DNA of 37,908 bases from an uncultured Granulosicoccaceae bacterium. GTDB taxonomy: Bacteria; Pseudomonadota; Gammaproteobacteria; Granulosicoccales; Granulosicoccaceae. The DNA lies in NCBI GenBank assembly GCA_937998875.1, contig CALLBO010000053.1, positions 1 through 37,908 on the forward strand, in the 5' to 3' direction. How positions within the stretch are numbered: position 1 is the first letter of the stretch; each line of letters begins with the position of its first letter. Under the pieces are notes generated by a model. That model worked only from the letters and a program-made list of their open reading frames with translations. It ran no database searches and was not told the origin of the DNA. The translations under genes and the position numbers were made by a program. Positions 15,884-23,595 of the stretch are shown piece after piece.

Positions 15884-16867
15884 TTACTTAGCCAGGGACT
15901 GAACCGTGTTGATCAAATCAGCACCACCATCAACAGAGCTTGCAAACTCATCGTAGATTGGCTTTGACGCTGCGATAAACGCATCTTTATCAGCCTCATT
16001 GACTTCGACACCACCGTTCTTGAGGTTCTCTAACAACTCGGTTTCAAGCTGCGCGGCCATCTCATAGACGGCGTCCTGCGATTCAGCAGCAGCAGCCATC
16101 AGATCACTTTGCACATCTTCGGGAAGCTTGGCGAAGTGCTTGGCAGAAGTCAGTACATAAGCAGGTGTATATACGTGACCTGTAATCGATAGATACTTTT
16201 GCACTTCCTGGAACTTGGCAGACCAGATTTGTGCATACGGATTTTCCTGACCATCAATTACACCGGTTTTAAGGGCGGTGAACACATCAGAGAAGGCCAT
16301 TGGCGTTGGGTTAGCACCGTAGAGCTTGAACATCTTCACCCGCCACTCTCCATTGGGTGTTCTGAGCTTGATGCCCTCAAGATCTTCAGGAGTACTCACA
16401 GGTCGGGTGTTATTGGTGATATGACGAAATCCGTTCTCAAAGTAGCTGAGAATTTTATAGCCATTTTCTTCCGCTGCCGCATTGAACACACTCTCACCGA
16501 TTTCGGCTTGTACCGCTTTCATGTGATCACGCGACTTGATGATATATGGCATTTCAAAAACACCGAACGCATCAGCAACTGAAGACATAACTGATGACGG
16601 TAATGCAAAATCCACCTGACCAAGTTTCAGCTTCTGTAGGAGTTCCTTATCTTTACCCAGTTGCGAAGAACCAAAAGCCTGTACTTCAGCCCGATCCCCA
16701 AGTCTGGCATTGGCATTTTTGACAAATTCATTCACCGACGCTTCAAACAGCGACCCGGGGTTGCCCACATGGCCGAATTTAAGAATCAGCTTTTCAGCCG
16801 ATGCACTCGTAGCGCTCAGTGCCATTACACTGCTAAATAGCGCAGCGACAATAGTCTTTCTCATCAT
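15884..16867 (-). CDS. dctP: TRAP transporter substrate-binding protein DctP
   Basis: A 327-residue periplasmic ligand-binding protein. The signal peptide MMRKTIVAALFSSVMALSATSASA is cut near residue 24. The DctP pattern is clear: LILKFGHVGNPGSLFEASVNEF, VQAFGSSQLGKDKELLQKLKLGQVDFALPSS, then LEGIKLRTPNGEWRVKMFKLYGANPTPMAFSDVFTALKTGVIDGQENPYAQI. The Arg in KLRTP is the one that grips the ligand carboxylate in characterised relatives, so the substrate is very likely an organic acid. The upstream GGAGAGG fits either of the two adjacent ATGs (16867 or 16864). It follows the aminotransferase gene by 86 bp. The neighbouring 2-hydroxyacid dehydrogenase suggests a 2-hydroxy acid as ligand (inference). 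Confidence 0.95.
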   Translation of the reverse strand: MMRKTIVAALFSSVMALSATSASAEKLILKFGHVGNPGSLFEASVNEFVKNANARLGDRAEVQAFGSSQLGKDKELLQKLKLGQVDFALPSSVMSSVADAFGVFEMPYIIKSRDHMKAVQAEIGESVFNAAAEENGYKILSYFENGFRHITNNTRPVSTPEDLEGIKLRTPNGEWRVKMFKLYGANPTPMAFSDVFTALKTGVIDGQENPYAQIWSAKFQEVQKYLSITGHVYTPAYVLTSAKHFAKLPEDVQSDLMAAAAESQDAVYEMAAQLETELLENLKNGGVEVNEADKDAFIAASKPIYDEFASSVDGGADLINTVQSLAK

Positions 16868-16953
16868 TTTCCTCTCCTGATTTACATTGGCCGCATTAAG
16901 CGGATTTCAATTGCCTGTTGCCATAAAAACCAAAATAAATTAACTCAAAACCG

Positions 16954-18141
16954 TTAGGCGGCTTTGGCCTTTGCCTCACGGGTAGCCTTCAAATAATCCA
17001 TTGCTGCCTGAACACCGTTTGCCTGATGTGGTACTCCGGCATGGTGCAATCCCATCTCTACCGCAGACAAAGTACCAACCAGCGTGACATCATTAATATC
17101 ACCAAGATGCCCTATACGAAACACTTTACCAGCTACTTTCGATAAGCCGTTTCCAAGCGACGTGTCGCACTCGGCGAGAATAACGGCTCGCAATTGATCA
17201 GCGTCACTACCGTCCGGAACTCTTACAGCGGTAAGCACAGGCGAATGCTCGTCCTGAATCTTACATTGCACTTCGAGCCCCCAGGCGTCTACCGCAGTTC
17301 GCGTTGCTGCAGCATGCCGGATATGCCGTGCGAACACGTTATCAAGACCTTCTTCCTCAAGCATATCAATCGCTTCTGCAAGCCCGAACAGTAGATTTGT
17401 TGACGGTGTATACGGAAAGTATCCACGCTTGTTTGCTTCAATCATCTCTGACCATTGCCAATACGAGTTCGGTAGTGAAGCGCGACTGTTTGCCTCGATT
17501 GCCTTTTCACTGACCGCGTTAAACGACAGACCTGGTGGCAACATCAAACCTTTCTGGGAGCCGGAAACCGCCACATCAACGCCCCATTCATCAAATCGAA
17601 AATCTGCTGAAGCGAGACCGGAAATCGTATCTACCAGTAACAAAGCAGGATGATCGGCGGCATCGATCGCCTTCCTGATAGCAGCAATTCGAGAGGTGCT
17701 GCCAGTTGATGTTTCGTTATGTACAACGCAAACGCCTTTGATCTCATGCTTTGAATCCCCTCGAAGCGCTTGTTCGATAAGATCCGGATCAGCACCGCGA
17801 CGCCAATCAGTCTCAATCAGCTCAGGTTTCAACCCCAGCTTCATAGCCAACGCCTGCCACAGTGATGCGAAATGACCTGTCTCGACCATTAGAAGTTTGT
17901 CACCGGTACTCATGGTGTTCACCAGCGCAGCTTCCCAGGCTCCAGTTCCCGACGACGGATAGATGATCACGGGCTGTGTGGTTTTAAAAATCCGTTTGAT
18001 ACCGTGCAGTACGCGGTTACCCAGATCAGCAAACCCCGGCCCCCGATGATCAACAACGGGCATATCGATCGCACGAAGAATACGGTCCGGCACCGGGCTG
18101 GGACCTGGAATTTGCAGAAAGTGACGGCCTGCTCGACGCAT
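16954..18141 (-). CDS. Class V aminotransferase, serine-glyoxylate type
   Basis: A 395-residue PLP-dependent aminotransferase of the serine-glyoxylate/alanine-glyoxylate group. Visible features are the start FLQIPGPSPVPDRILRAID, YPSSGTGAWEAALVN (61-75), the cofactor Asp171 in LLVDTISGLAS and the PLP lysine Lys197 in SGSQKGLMLPPGLS. VAGKVFRIGHLGDIND near the C-terminus is typical of this group. The expected reaction is glyoxylate plus an amino donor (serine, or aspartate as in BhcA of the beta-hydroxyaspartate cycle) giving glycine plus a 2-oxo acid. No BhcB, BhcC or BhcD neighbours are present, so that cycle is not supported here. The start is ATG at 18141. It heads the minus-strand operon and is divergent from the GlcDF-like dehydrogenase across 109 bp. 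Confidence 0.9.
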   Translation of the reverse strand: MRRAGRHFLQIPGPSPVPDRILRAIDMPVVDHRGPGFADLGNRVLHGIKRIFKTTQPVIIYPSSGTGAWEAALVNTMSTGDKLLMVETGHFASLWQALAMKLGLKPELIETDWRRGADPDLIEQALRGDSKHEIKGVCVVHNETSTGSTSRIAAIRKAIDAADHPALLLVDTISGLASADFRFDEWGVDVAVSGSQKGLMLPPGLSFNAVSEKAIEANSRASLPNSYWQWSEMIEANKRGYFPYTPSTNLLFGLAEAIDMLEEEGLDNVFARHIRHAAATRTAVDAWGLEVQCKIQDEHSPVLTAVRVPDGSDADQLRAVILAECDTSLGNGLSKVAGKVFRIGHLGDINDVTLVGTLSAVEMGLHHAGVPHQANGVQAAMDYLKATREAKAKAA

Positions 18142-18195
18142 AGTTAGATAGCCTCCAATTTACCCTGGCAGATTCAACAGCGATGGTTGCTAAAT

Positions 18196-18219
18196 CTGAA
18201 TTATGAATTCATTATTCAG
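18196..18219. promoter_or_regulatory. 24-bp near-perfect palindrome, candidate operator of the divergent operons
   Basis: The half-sites are CTGAATTATGAA and TTCATTATTCAG, symmetrical at 11 of 12 positions. The element lies 55 bp from the aminotransferase start and 31 bp from the dehydrogenase start, where it could control both promoters. The GntR/FCD regulator encoded two genes on is the natural candidate ligand. It lacks the classic FadR GT...AC core at its centre, so the match to GntR is by position only. A flanking TTGCT/AGCAA pair (18187-18191, 18218-18222) partly extends the symmetry. Confidence 0.6.
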
Positions 18220-18250
18220 CAAAACGAATGTAAAAATCAATGACTAAAAA

Positions 18251-21214
18251 ATGAACACCGATTTACAGCGGCGCCTGATCACCGAGATCGAAGGAGATGT
18301 GCACACCGACCGCTATACCCGTGGCCGCTATGCCACAGACGCATCGATTTACCAGATGATGCCGGCCGGTGTCGTGATTCCCGCTTGTCAGCAAGACATT
18401 CAAACTACAATTGCCATCGCACGAGAGTTTGAAACGCCGATCACTGCTCGTGGTGGTGGCACGTCCCAATGCGGCCAGACGGTCAATTCCGGACTGATCA
18501 TTGACAACTCGCGCCACTTTAACCAGCTACTGGAGCTCGATGTCCCGAACCGGCGCTGTGTTGTGCAACCGGGAATTGTACTTGATGAACTCAACCGTCT
18601 TTTGAAGCCCCACGGGCTATGGTTTCCGGTAGACGTATCCACCGCATCCCGCGCCACGATAGGTGGTATGGCTGCGAATAATTCCTGCGGACAGCGATCA
18701 ATTCACTACGGCACGATGCGCAATAACGTGCATGCTATCGATGCGATTGTGCCAAATGGAGACGCACTCCGTTTTGAAGAAGTACATATATCGCTTGATG
18801 GAATAACCGGGTACAAACGCGAGCTGTATAAAAACCTGCTTACTCTCGCTGCGAATGATGCAGACAATATTAAACAACGATTTCCAAACGTTCTGCGTCG
18901 TGTCGGTGGCTACAACATCGATGCACTTTTGCCGTCGTCGACCAGCATTAATTCGACAATCGTCAACATGTCACATCTGTTAGTCGGATCGGAAGGCACG
19001 CTCGCCTACTCTACCGCCATAGAATTGAAGCTTTCACCGTTGCCTGTTGATCGCGTGCTCGGAGTTTGCCATTTCCCGAGCTTTTATCAGGCTATGGATG
19101 CAACACAGCATCTGGTCGAACTTGGCCCGCATGCCGTTGAGCTTGTCGACAACACAATGATTCAGCTAGCACGTGATATTGAACTATATAAGTCGTCGGT
19201 AGAAGAATTCGTACGTGGTGACCCGGCTGCGATCTTACTGGTTGAATTCGCCTATGATTCACACGATGAAAATCTGAAACAACTTGCACGCTTGCGAGAG
19301 TGTATGGGCGATCTTGGGTTTAGCTGGGATGGTAACGACAGGCAGTGGGGTGGTGTTGTCGATGCGATAGATACCGGCATGCAGGCTCGTATCGGTGAAG
19401 TCAGAAAGGCCGGCCTGAACATCATGATGTCGATGAAATCAGAAGGTAAACCGGTGTCTTTTGTTGAAGATTGCGCTGTGGAACTGCCAGACCTGGCTGA
19501 ATTCACTGCAGGCCTTACCGAAGTTTTCAATAAACACGGCACACCCGGCACCTGGTATGCACACGCCTCGGTCGGTTGTCTGCACGTTCGACCCGTATTG
19601 AACATGAAGCTTAAGAAAGATGCCGACAAAATGCGGGAGATAGCCGAAGAAGCTTTTGATCTGGTTTTAAAGTACAAAGGCTCACACTCCGGTGAACATG
19701 GTGACGGAATATCCCGATCAGAGTTCCATAGCAAAATGTTTGGTGTTGAAATGGTGCAAACGTTTAAAGCGGTAAAACATCACTTTGATCCGGACAACCT
19801 GTTTAACCCCGGAAAGATCGTCAACGCTCCGCGTATGAATGATCGCTCGCTGTTTCGATATCCACCCGACTATAAGATGATCGAGATCAAACCGGCACTT
19901 GACTGGTCACAGTGGAGCGGTGCCAGCGGCGGACTTCAAGGCGCTGTTGAGATGTGCAACAACAATGGCGCGTGTCGCAAAATGAAAGGTGGGGTGATGT
20001 GTCCATCATATCGGGTGACGCAAGACGAAAAGGACGTTACCCGGGGCCGTGCCAATACGCTGCGCCTGGCTATGTCGGGTCAACTTGGTGATGAGGCAAT
20101 GGGTTCAGATGAAATGCACGATACAATGAAGTTATGTGTTTCGTGCAAAGCCTGTAAGCGTGAGTGCCCTACCGGCGTTGATATGGCGAAGATGAAAATT
20201 GAAGTACTGGCAGCACGAGCTCGTTCACAAGGCCATACGCTCCATGATCGTTTAGTCGCTCACTTGCCACGCTACGCACCGTTTGCTGCAAAGCTACGCG
20301 GCCTCATAAACCTGCGCAACTCATCGCCTGGGTTTGCCCGCATGTTAGAGCCAATAACCGGTTTTGCCGCGAGTCGACCTCTACCCTCCTGGTCCGCATC
20401 ACCGTTCACCGAAGCAACAGACAATACAAACGGGGCCAATGATGTTGTGCTGCTGGCGGATACTTTCAACACCTGGTTCGAACCAGAAAAACTACGGGCT
20501 GCCCGTATTGTTTTGCAAGCCGCAGGGTATCGGGTAAATATCGCCGATGCACCCGGTGCTCGTAAGCTTTGTTGTGGACGAACGTATCTCGCCACCGGAA
20601 TGTTGAAGCAGGCAAAGCGGGAGGCCAGCAGAATGGTTGAGGCGCTAATCCCCTGGGTTGAGAAAGGGGTGCCTGTTGTGGGGCTGGAGCCGAGTTGTCT
20701 GCTAACTTTACGTGACGAGTATCCTGTACTTATACCCGGTAGCAAAACAGAACAAGTAGCAAGCAACGCTTTTATGCTCGAAGAACTAATTATGCAGGAT
20801 CACCAAAGCGACAAATTAAAATGGACACTGCAAGCACCAGCGCCGCAGGTGCTCGTCCACGGTCATTGCCACCAGAAAGCGCTTGGAGCCTTTACAGCCG
20901 TGCAACAGTGCCTTAGCTTAATCCCTGATATGAAAGTAACCGTTATCGAAACCAGTTGCTGCGGAATGGCAGGCTCGTTTGGCTATGCCCGCGATACCGC
21001 AAGTACATCATTGCAAATGGCTGAGCTTGACTTGCTACCGGCCGTACGACAGGCAGATTCACAAACGCTGATCATAGCCGATGGCACCTCTTGTCGACAT
21101 CAAATAGATGACGGTACTAACCGCAAGGCCATACATGTTGCCGAACTACTCGCAATGGCACTAAACCGAGCAACATCCAATCGGGCATCTGCTGCTGTAG
21201 GAGAACCTGCATGA
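18251..21214 (+). CDS. FAD- and Fe-S-dependent 2-hydroxyacid dehydrogenase (GlcD-GlcF-like fusion)
   Basis: A 987-residue fusion. The N-terminal half is an FAD-linked oxidase of the VAO/GlcD type (ARGGGTSQCGQTVNSGLIID near residue 60, STASRATIGGMAANNSCGQRS near 135, SGEHGDG at 480-486, FDPDNLFNPGKIV near 515). Next comes a two-cluster ferredoxin region: CNNNGAC...VMCPSY (Cys569, 575, 584) and CVSCKACKRECP (Cys629, 632, 635, 639). The C-terminus has two cysteine-rich CCG pieces (Cys774-Cys775; Cys903-Cys904). The layout matches YdiJ-type D-2-hydroxyglutarate dehydrogenases and fused glycolate/lactate dehydrogenases, which oxidise a D-2-hydroxy acid and pass electrons to the quinone pool. Context (GlcG, a GntR regulator, a glyoxylate-type aminotransferase, a TRAP importer) favours glycolate or a similar acid. 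The start is ATG 18251, without a strong ribosome-binding site. The stop overlaps the GntR start (ATGA, 21211-21214). Confidence 0.92.
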   Translation: MNTDLQRRLITEIEGDVHTDRYTRGRYATDASIYQMMPAGVVIPACQQDIQTTIAIAREFETPITARGGGTSQCGQTVNSGLIIDNSRHFNQLLELDVPNRRCVVQPGIVLDELNRLLKPHGLWFPVDVSTASRATIGGMAANNSCGQRSIHYGTMRNNVHAIDAIVPNGDALRFEEVHISLDGITGYKRELYKNLLTLAANDADNIKQRFPNVLRRVGGYNIDALLPSSTSINSTIVNMSHLLVGSEGTLAYSTAIELKLSPLPVDRVLGVCHFPSFYQAMDATQHLVELGPHAVELVDNTMIQLARDIELYKSSVEEFVRGDPAAILLVEFAYDSHDENLKQLARLRECMGDLGFSWDGNDRQWGGVVDAIDTGMQARIGEVRKAGLNIMMSMKSEGKPVSFVEDCAVELPDLAEFTAGLTEVFNKHGTPGTWYAHASVGCLHVRPVLNMKLKKDADKMREIAEEAFDLVLKYKGSHSGEHGDGISRSEFHSKMFGVEMVQTFKAVKHHFDPDNLFNPGKIVNAPRMNDRSLFRYPPDYKMIEIKPALDWSQWSGASGGLQGAVEMCNNNGACRKMKGGVMCPSYRVTQDEKDVTRGRANTLRLAMSGQLGDEAMGSDEMHDTMKLCVSCKACKRECPTGVDMAKMKIEVLAARARSQGHTLHDRLVAHLPRYAPFAAKLRGLINLRNSSPGFARMLEPITGFAASRPLPSWSASPFTEATDNTNGANDVVLLADTFNTWFEPEKLRAARIVLQAAGYRVNIADAPGARKLCCGRTYLATGMLKQAKREASRMVEALIPWVEKGVPVVGLEPSCLLTLRDEYPVLIPGSKTEQVASNAFMLEELIMQDHQSDKLKWTLQAPAPQVLVHGHCHQKALGAFTAVQQCLSLIPDMKVTVIETSCCGMAGSFGYARDTASTSLQMAELDLLPAVRQADSQTLIIADGTSCRHQIDDGTNRKAIHVAELLAMALNRATSNRASAAVGEPA

Positions 21215-21906
21215 GTACACTCAATCAAGTCTCGTCTATCAGGCGAACTTCACTACATGTCGAACTGACAGACAGGCTGCGCGACATGATTGTTGAAGGC
21301 GTTCTTACTGCGGGTGAGAAAGTACCTGAAAAGACACTTTGCGAAAAACTCGGTGTGTCGCGCACACCCATGCGTGAAGCACTAAAGGTACTGGCAGCAG
21401 AAAGTTTGTTAACACTGGAACCTAACCGGGGGGCGCGTGTACGTGCTATTACCATTGAAGATCTGGAAGAGGTCTTTCCTTTAATGGGTGCATTTGAAGC
21501 ACTCGCCGGAGAACTTGCCTGCAGAAATATCACCAAGGCCCAACTGGCAGATATCAAAAAAGCGCACAATCAAATGCTCAGGCATTTTCACAATGAAGAC
21601 ATGCCTGAATACTTTCGATACAACCAGCAGATCCACGAAATCATCATGGACGCTGCTGCCAATCCGACGCTTAAGACAATGTATAAATCTCTCGCGGTAC
21701 GGGTGCGCCGTGCACGCTATCTGGCAAATATGAGCTCTGAACGCTGGCAGCAGGCTGTCGATGAGCATGAAGAAATAATCGATGCGCTTGAAAACCAAGA
21801 CGGCCAGCTACTAGGTGCTATTCTAAAACGCCACCTAATGAATAAATTTGAGACGGTTCGTCAATGGCTCGGTGAACAAGAATCCCAGACTACAAACAAC
21901 AACTAA
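21211..21906 (+). CDS. GntR family transcriptional regulator (FadR/FCD subfamily)
   Basis: A 231-residue repressor-type regulator. Residues about 10-75 are the GntR winged helix (LTDRLRDMIVEGVLTAGEKVPEKTLCEKLGVSRTPMREALKVLAAESLLTLEPNRGARV). Residues about 85-220 are the all-helical FCD ligand domain, with likely metal/ligand histidines in FRYNQQIHEIIMDAAANP, DEHEEIIDAL and LKRHLMNKFE. FCD regulators usually sense carboxylic acids, as GlcC and LldR do. It is translationally coupled to the dehydrogenase gene and is the likely controller of both divergent arms through the 18196-18219 palindrome (inference). Confidence 0.93.
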   Translation: MSTLNQVSSIRRTSLHVELTDRLRDMIVEGVLTAGEKVPEKTLCEKLGVSRTPMREALKVLAAESLLTLEPNRGARVRAITIEDLEEVFPLMGAFEALAGELACRNITKAQLADIKKAHNQMLRHFHNEDMPEYFRYNQQIHEIIMDAAANPTLKTMYKSLAVRVRRARYLANMSSERWQQAVDEHEEIIDALENQDGQLLGAILKRHLMNKFETVRQWLGEQESQTTNNN

Positions 21907-21973
21907 CTGACAACACAAAACGCCGTCATTCGATTATCCATTAATTTTTTACCTAACTGGAAAGCAACATATA

Positions 21974-22402
21974 ATGCAACTATCACTTGAACAAGCGAAA
22001 GAAATTCTCAAGCACACATTGGCCGAACAAGGCAAAAAGGGCTTCAAGCCTATGGCTGTTGTGGTACTGGGTGCCGGGGGCGGCATTAAAGCCAGTGAAA
22101 GTCAGGATGGCACCAGTTTGCTGCGACCCAAGATTGCCCATGGAAAAGCCTATGGTGCTTATTCACTTGGGCTGGGTTCTCGTGCCTTGTTTGAACGCGC
22201 GAAGGTTGAACCGTTTTTCATTCAAGCCATGAATTCATTGTGTGATGGCGCATTGGTACCTGTGCCGGGTGGCGTTCTTATCCGGTCCAAAGATGGTGAA
22301 TTGCTGGGTGCTGTTGGTGTGACAGGTGATTTATCAGATAATGATGAAATATGTGCCATTGCCGGTATTGAGGCTGCGGGTCTTGTAGCCGATGCAGGGT
22401 AG
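21974..22402 (+). CDS. glcG: GlcG/HbpS family protein
   Basis: A 142-residue protein of the GlcG/HbpS (DUF336) family, small alpha/beta proteins often found beside glycolate oxidase genes, some of which bind haem or corrinoids. Typical stretches are MAVVVLGAGGGIKASESQDGTSLLRPKIAHGKAYGAYSLG, FFIQAMNSLCDGALVPVPGGVLIRS and LLGAVGVTGDLSDNDEICAIAGIEAAGL. The start is ATG 21974, with GGAAAG about ten bases upstream, 67 bp after the GntR gene. Its conservation next to glc genes strengthens the glycolate-like reading of this cluster. Its biochemical role in such operons is not known. Confidence 0.9.
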   Translation: MQLSLEQAKEILKHTLAEQGKKGFKPMAVVVLGAGGGIKASESQDGTSLLRPKIAHGKAYGAYSLGLGSRALFERAKVEPFFIQAMNSLCDGALVPVPGGVLIRSKDGELLGAVGVTGDLSDNDEICAIAGIEAAGLVADAG

Positions 22403-22523
22403 GAATCGCAGGCTGCTCAAAGATTTCTGGCAGACCAGTTAATCTGTTCGAAGGACGATATCATCGTCGTCCCTGCAAACCCGTTCACACTCAAAGCAAT
22501 GCACGTTTAGCTATAAGCCGTAC

Positions 22524-22588
22524 TACCCTCCCCGGCGCTTTGACGCCGAACCTTCCTGGAGCGGGCAGGAGCGGGAGGGTATCTTTTC
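22524..22588 (+). terminator. Branched terminator-like structure after glcG
   Basis: An outer 9-bp stem TACCCTCCC (22524-22532)/GGGAGGGTA (22573-22581) is followed by TCTTTT, as in a rho-independent terminator. Inside are two smaller hairpins: CGGCG/CGCCG (22533-22548) and TTCCTG/CAGGAG (22553-22571). This makes a three-way junction rather than a simple stem. CGCCGAA (22544-22550) can instead pair with TTCGGCG just downstream (22586-22592), an alternative that would compete with the first hairpin. Confidence 0.6.
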
Positions 22589-22809
22589 GGCGCCTTCGGT
22601 ATGCTAGATTCGTATTCTAACCCTGTGAAGCTTGACCCCTCCCTCCGGGAGGTCCGAATCTAAGCTTAAGGAAGGGATAATTCGCTCAGTCATGTTGCTA
22701 CTACAGTTCAACTACGTGGATAAACACCACAACCATGACTAGCAAACAAACTAAAACCCATCTGTATTAACGCGACATACAACTGTCAATCAACTGAAAA
22801 GCAGAAACA
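22589..22809 (+). other. Structured non-coding region upstream of a GST gene
   Basis: No gene. An 8-bp stem TAGATTCG (22605-22612)/CGAATCTA (22655-22662) encloses CCTCCC/GGGAGG (22638-22643/22647-22652). Further on, AGTCATG (22688-22694) pairs with CATGACT (22734-22740) around GTGG/CCAC (22716-22719/22727-22730). Two AAGCTT palindromes (22628, 22662) could pair as an alternative. It may be a long 5' leader of the GST gene, a separate small RNA or a decayed palindromic repeat. I do not recognise a known riboswitch. Confidence 0.45.
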
Positions 22810-23460
22810 ATGATAACCATCTGGGGCAGAAAGTCTTCTTCTAACGTGCAATCAGTAATGTGGTGTCTTGAAGAACTGCAACTGCCGTACAAACGTATAG
22901 ATGCGGGGCTCACTTACGGGGTTACAAATACACCTGAGTACCTGTTAATGAATCCTAACGGACGCGTTCCCACCATTCGTGACAACCATGGTGATAACGA
23001 TAATCCGCCTGTATGGGAATCGGCTGCCATTCTCAGGTATCTAGCCAACAAATACGCCAGTGGTGAGTTCTGGCCTGCGAAACCGGAAGCCCGGGCGGTG
23101 GTTGATCAATGGGCAGAATGGTCAAAAATCAACGCATCTGCCTTGTTTACACATCCGATCTTTTGGAAAGTCGTTCGCACACCAAAACACCTGCAAGACC
23201 CTGCCTCCATTAAAACGGCAGTAAAGAATTTTGAGGCTGCCCTTCAAATTGCAGGTCAACAGCTACAGAAAAGTGAATACCTTGCAGGACCTGCACTCAC
23301 ATTGGCGGATATTCAATTTGGTCACGTTCTCTACCGCTACTACGACATTTCAATCAAGCGCAATCCGCATAGCGCGGTAACTGACTACTATGAAAGAATA
23401 TCAAGCCGACCTGCCTATCAACAGCATGTGGCAGTGTCATATGATGAGCTAAGAGCCTGA
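22810..23460 (+). CDS. Glutathione S-transferase family protein
   Basis: A 216-residue cytosolic GST. The N-terminal domain starts MITIWGRKSSSNVQSVMWCLEELQLPYKRIDAG, with the Ser-Ser-Asn active-site region characteristic of one large bacterial branch. The glutathione-binding parts NPNGRVPTIRD and WESAAILRYLANKYA follow. The C-terminal domain carries the conserved LTLADIQFGHVLYRYYDI. Start ATG 22810, with only a weak purine-rich stretch upstream. Its leader region is strongly structured. It is unrelated to the beta-class-like GST at 4461-5078 and the YfcG-like one at 32362-32991. Substrate unknown. Confidence 0.9.
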   Translation: MITIWGRKSSSNVQSVMWCLEELQLPYKRIDAGLTYGVTNTPEYLLMNPNGRVPTIRDNHGDNDNPPVWESAAILRYLANKYASGEFWPAKPEARAVVDQWAEWSKINASALFTHPIFWKVVRTPKHLQDPASIKTAVKNFEAALQIAGQQLQKSEYLAGPALTLADIQFGHVLYRYYDISIKRNPHSAVTDYYERISSRPAYQQHVAVSYDELRA

Positions 23461-23595
23461 GCTGTTTTTCAGACAGGTTGAGTGCTACAGAATCCAAAGC
23501 GTAAACAGTTAATGCCGCCCATGTCGCTAATGCACAAAAACAGTTCCGTCGATAAAGCTATGGTGCTTTCATGATCTCATCGACCACAAGCACCC

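Noticed and set aside
16954..18141. Possible BhcA of the beta-hydroxyaspartate cycle
   Set aside because: The protein family fits, but the dehydratase, aldolase and iminosuccinate reductase genes that define the cycle are absent from this window.
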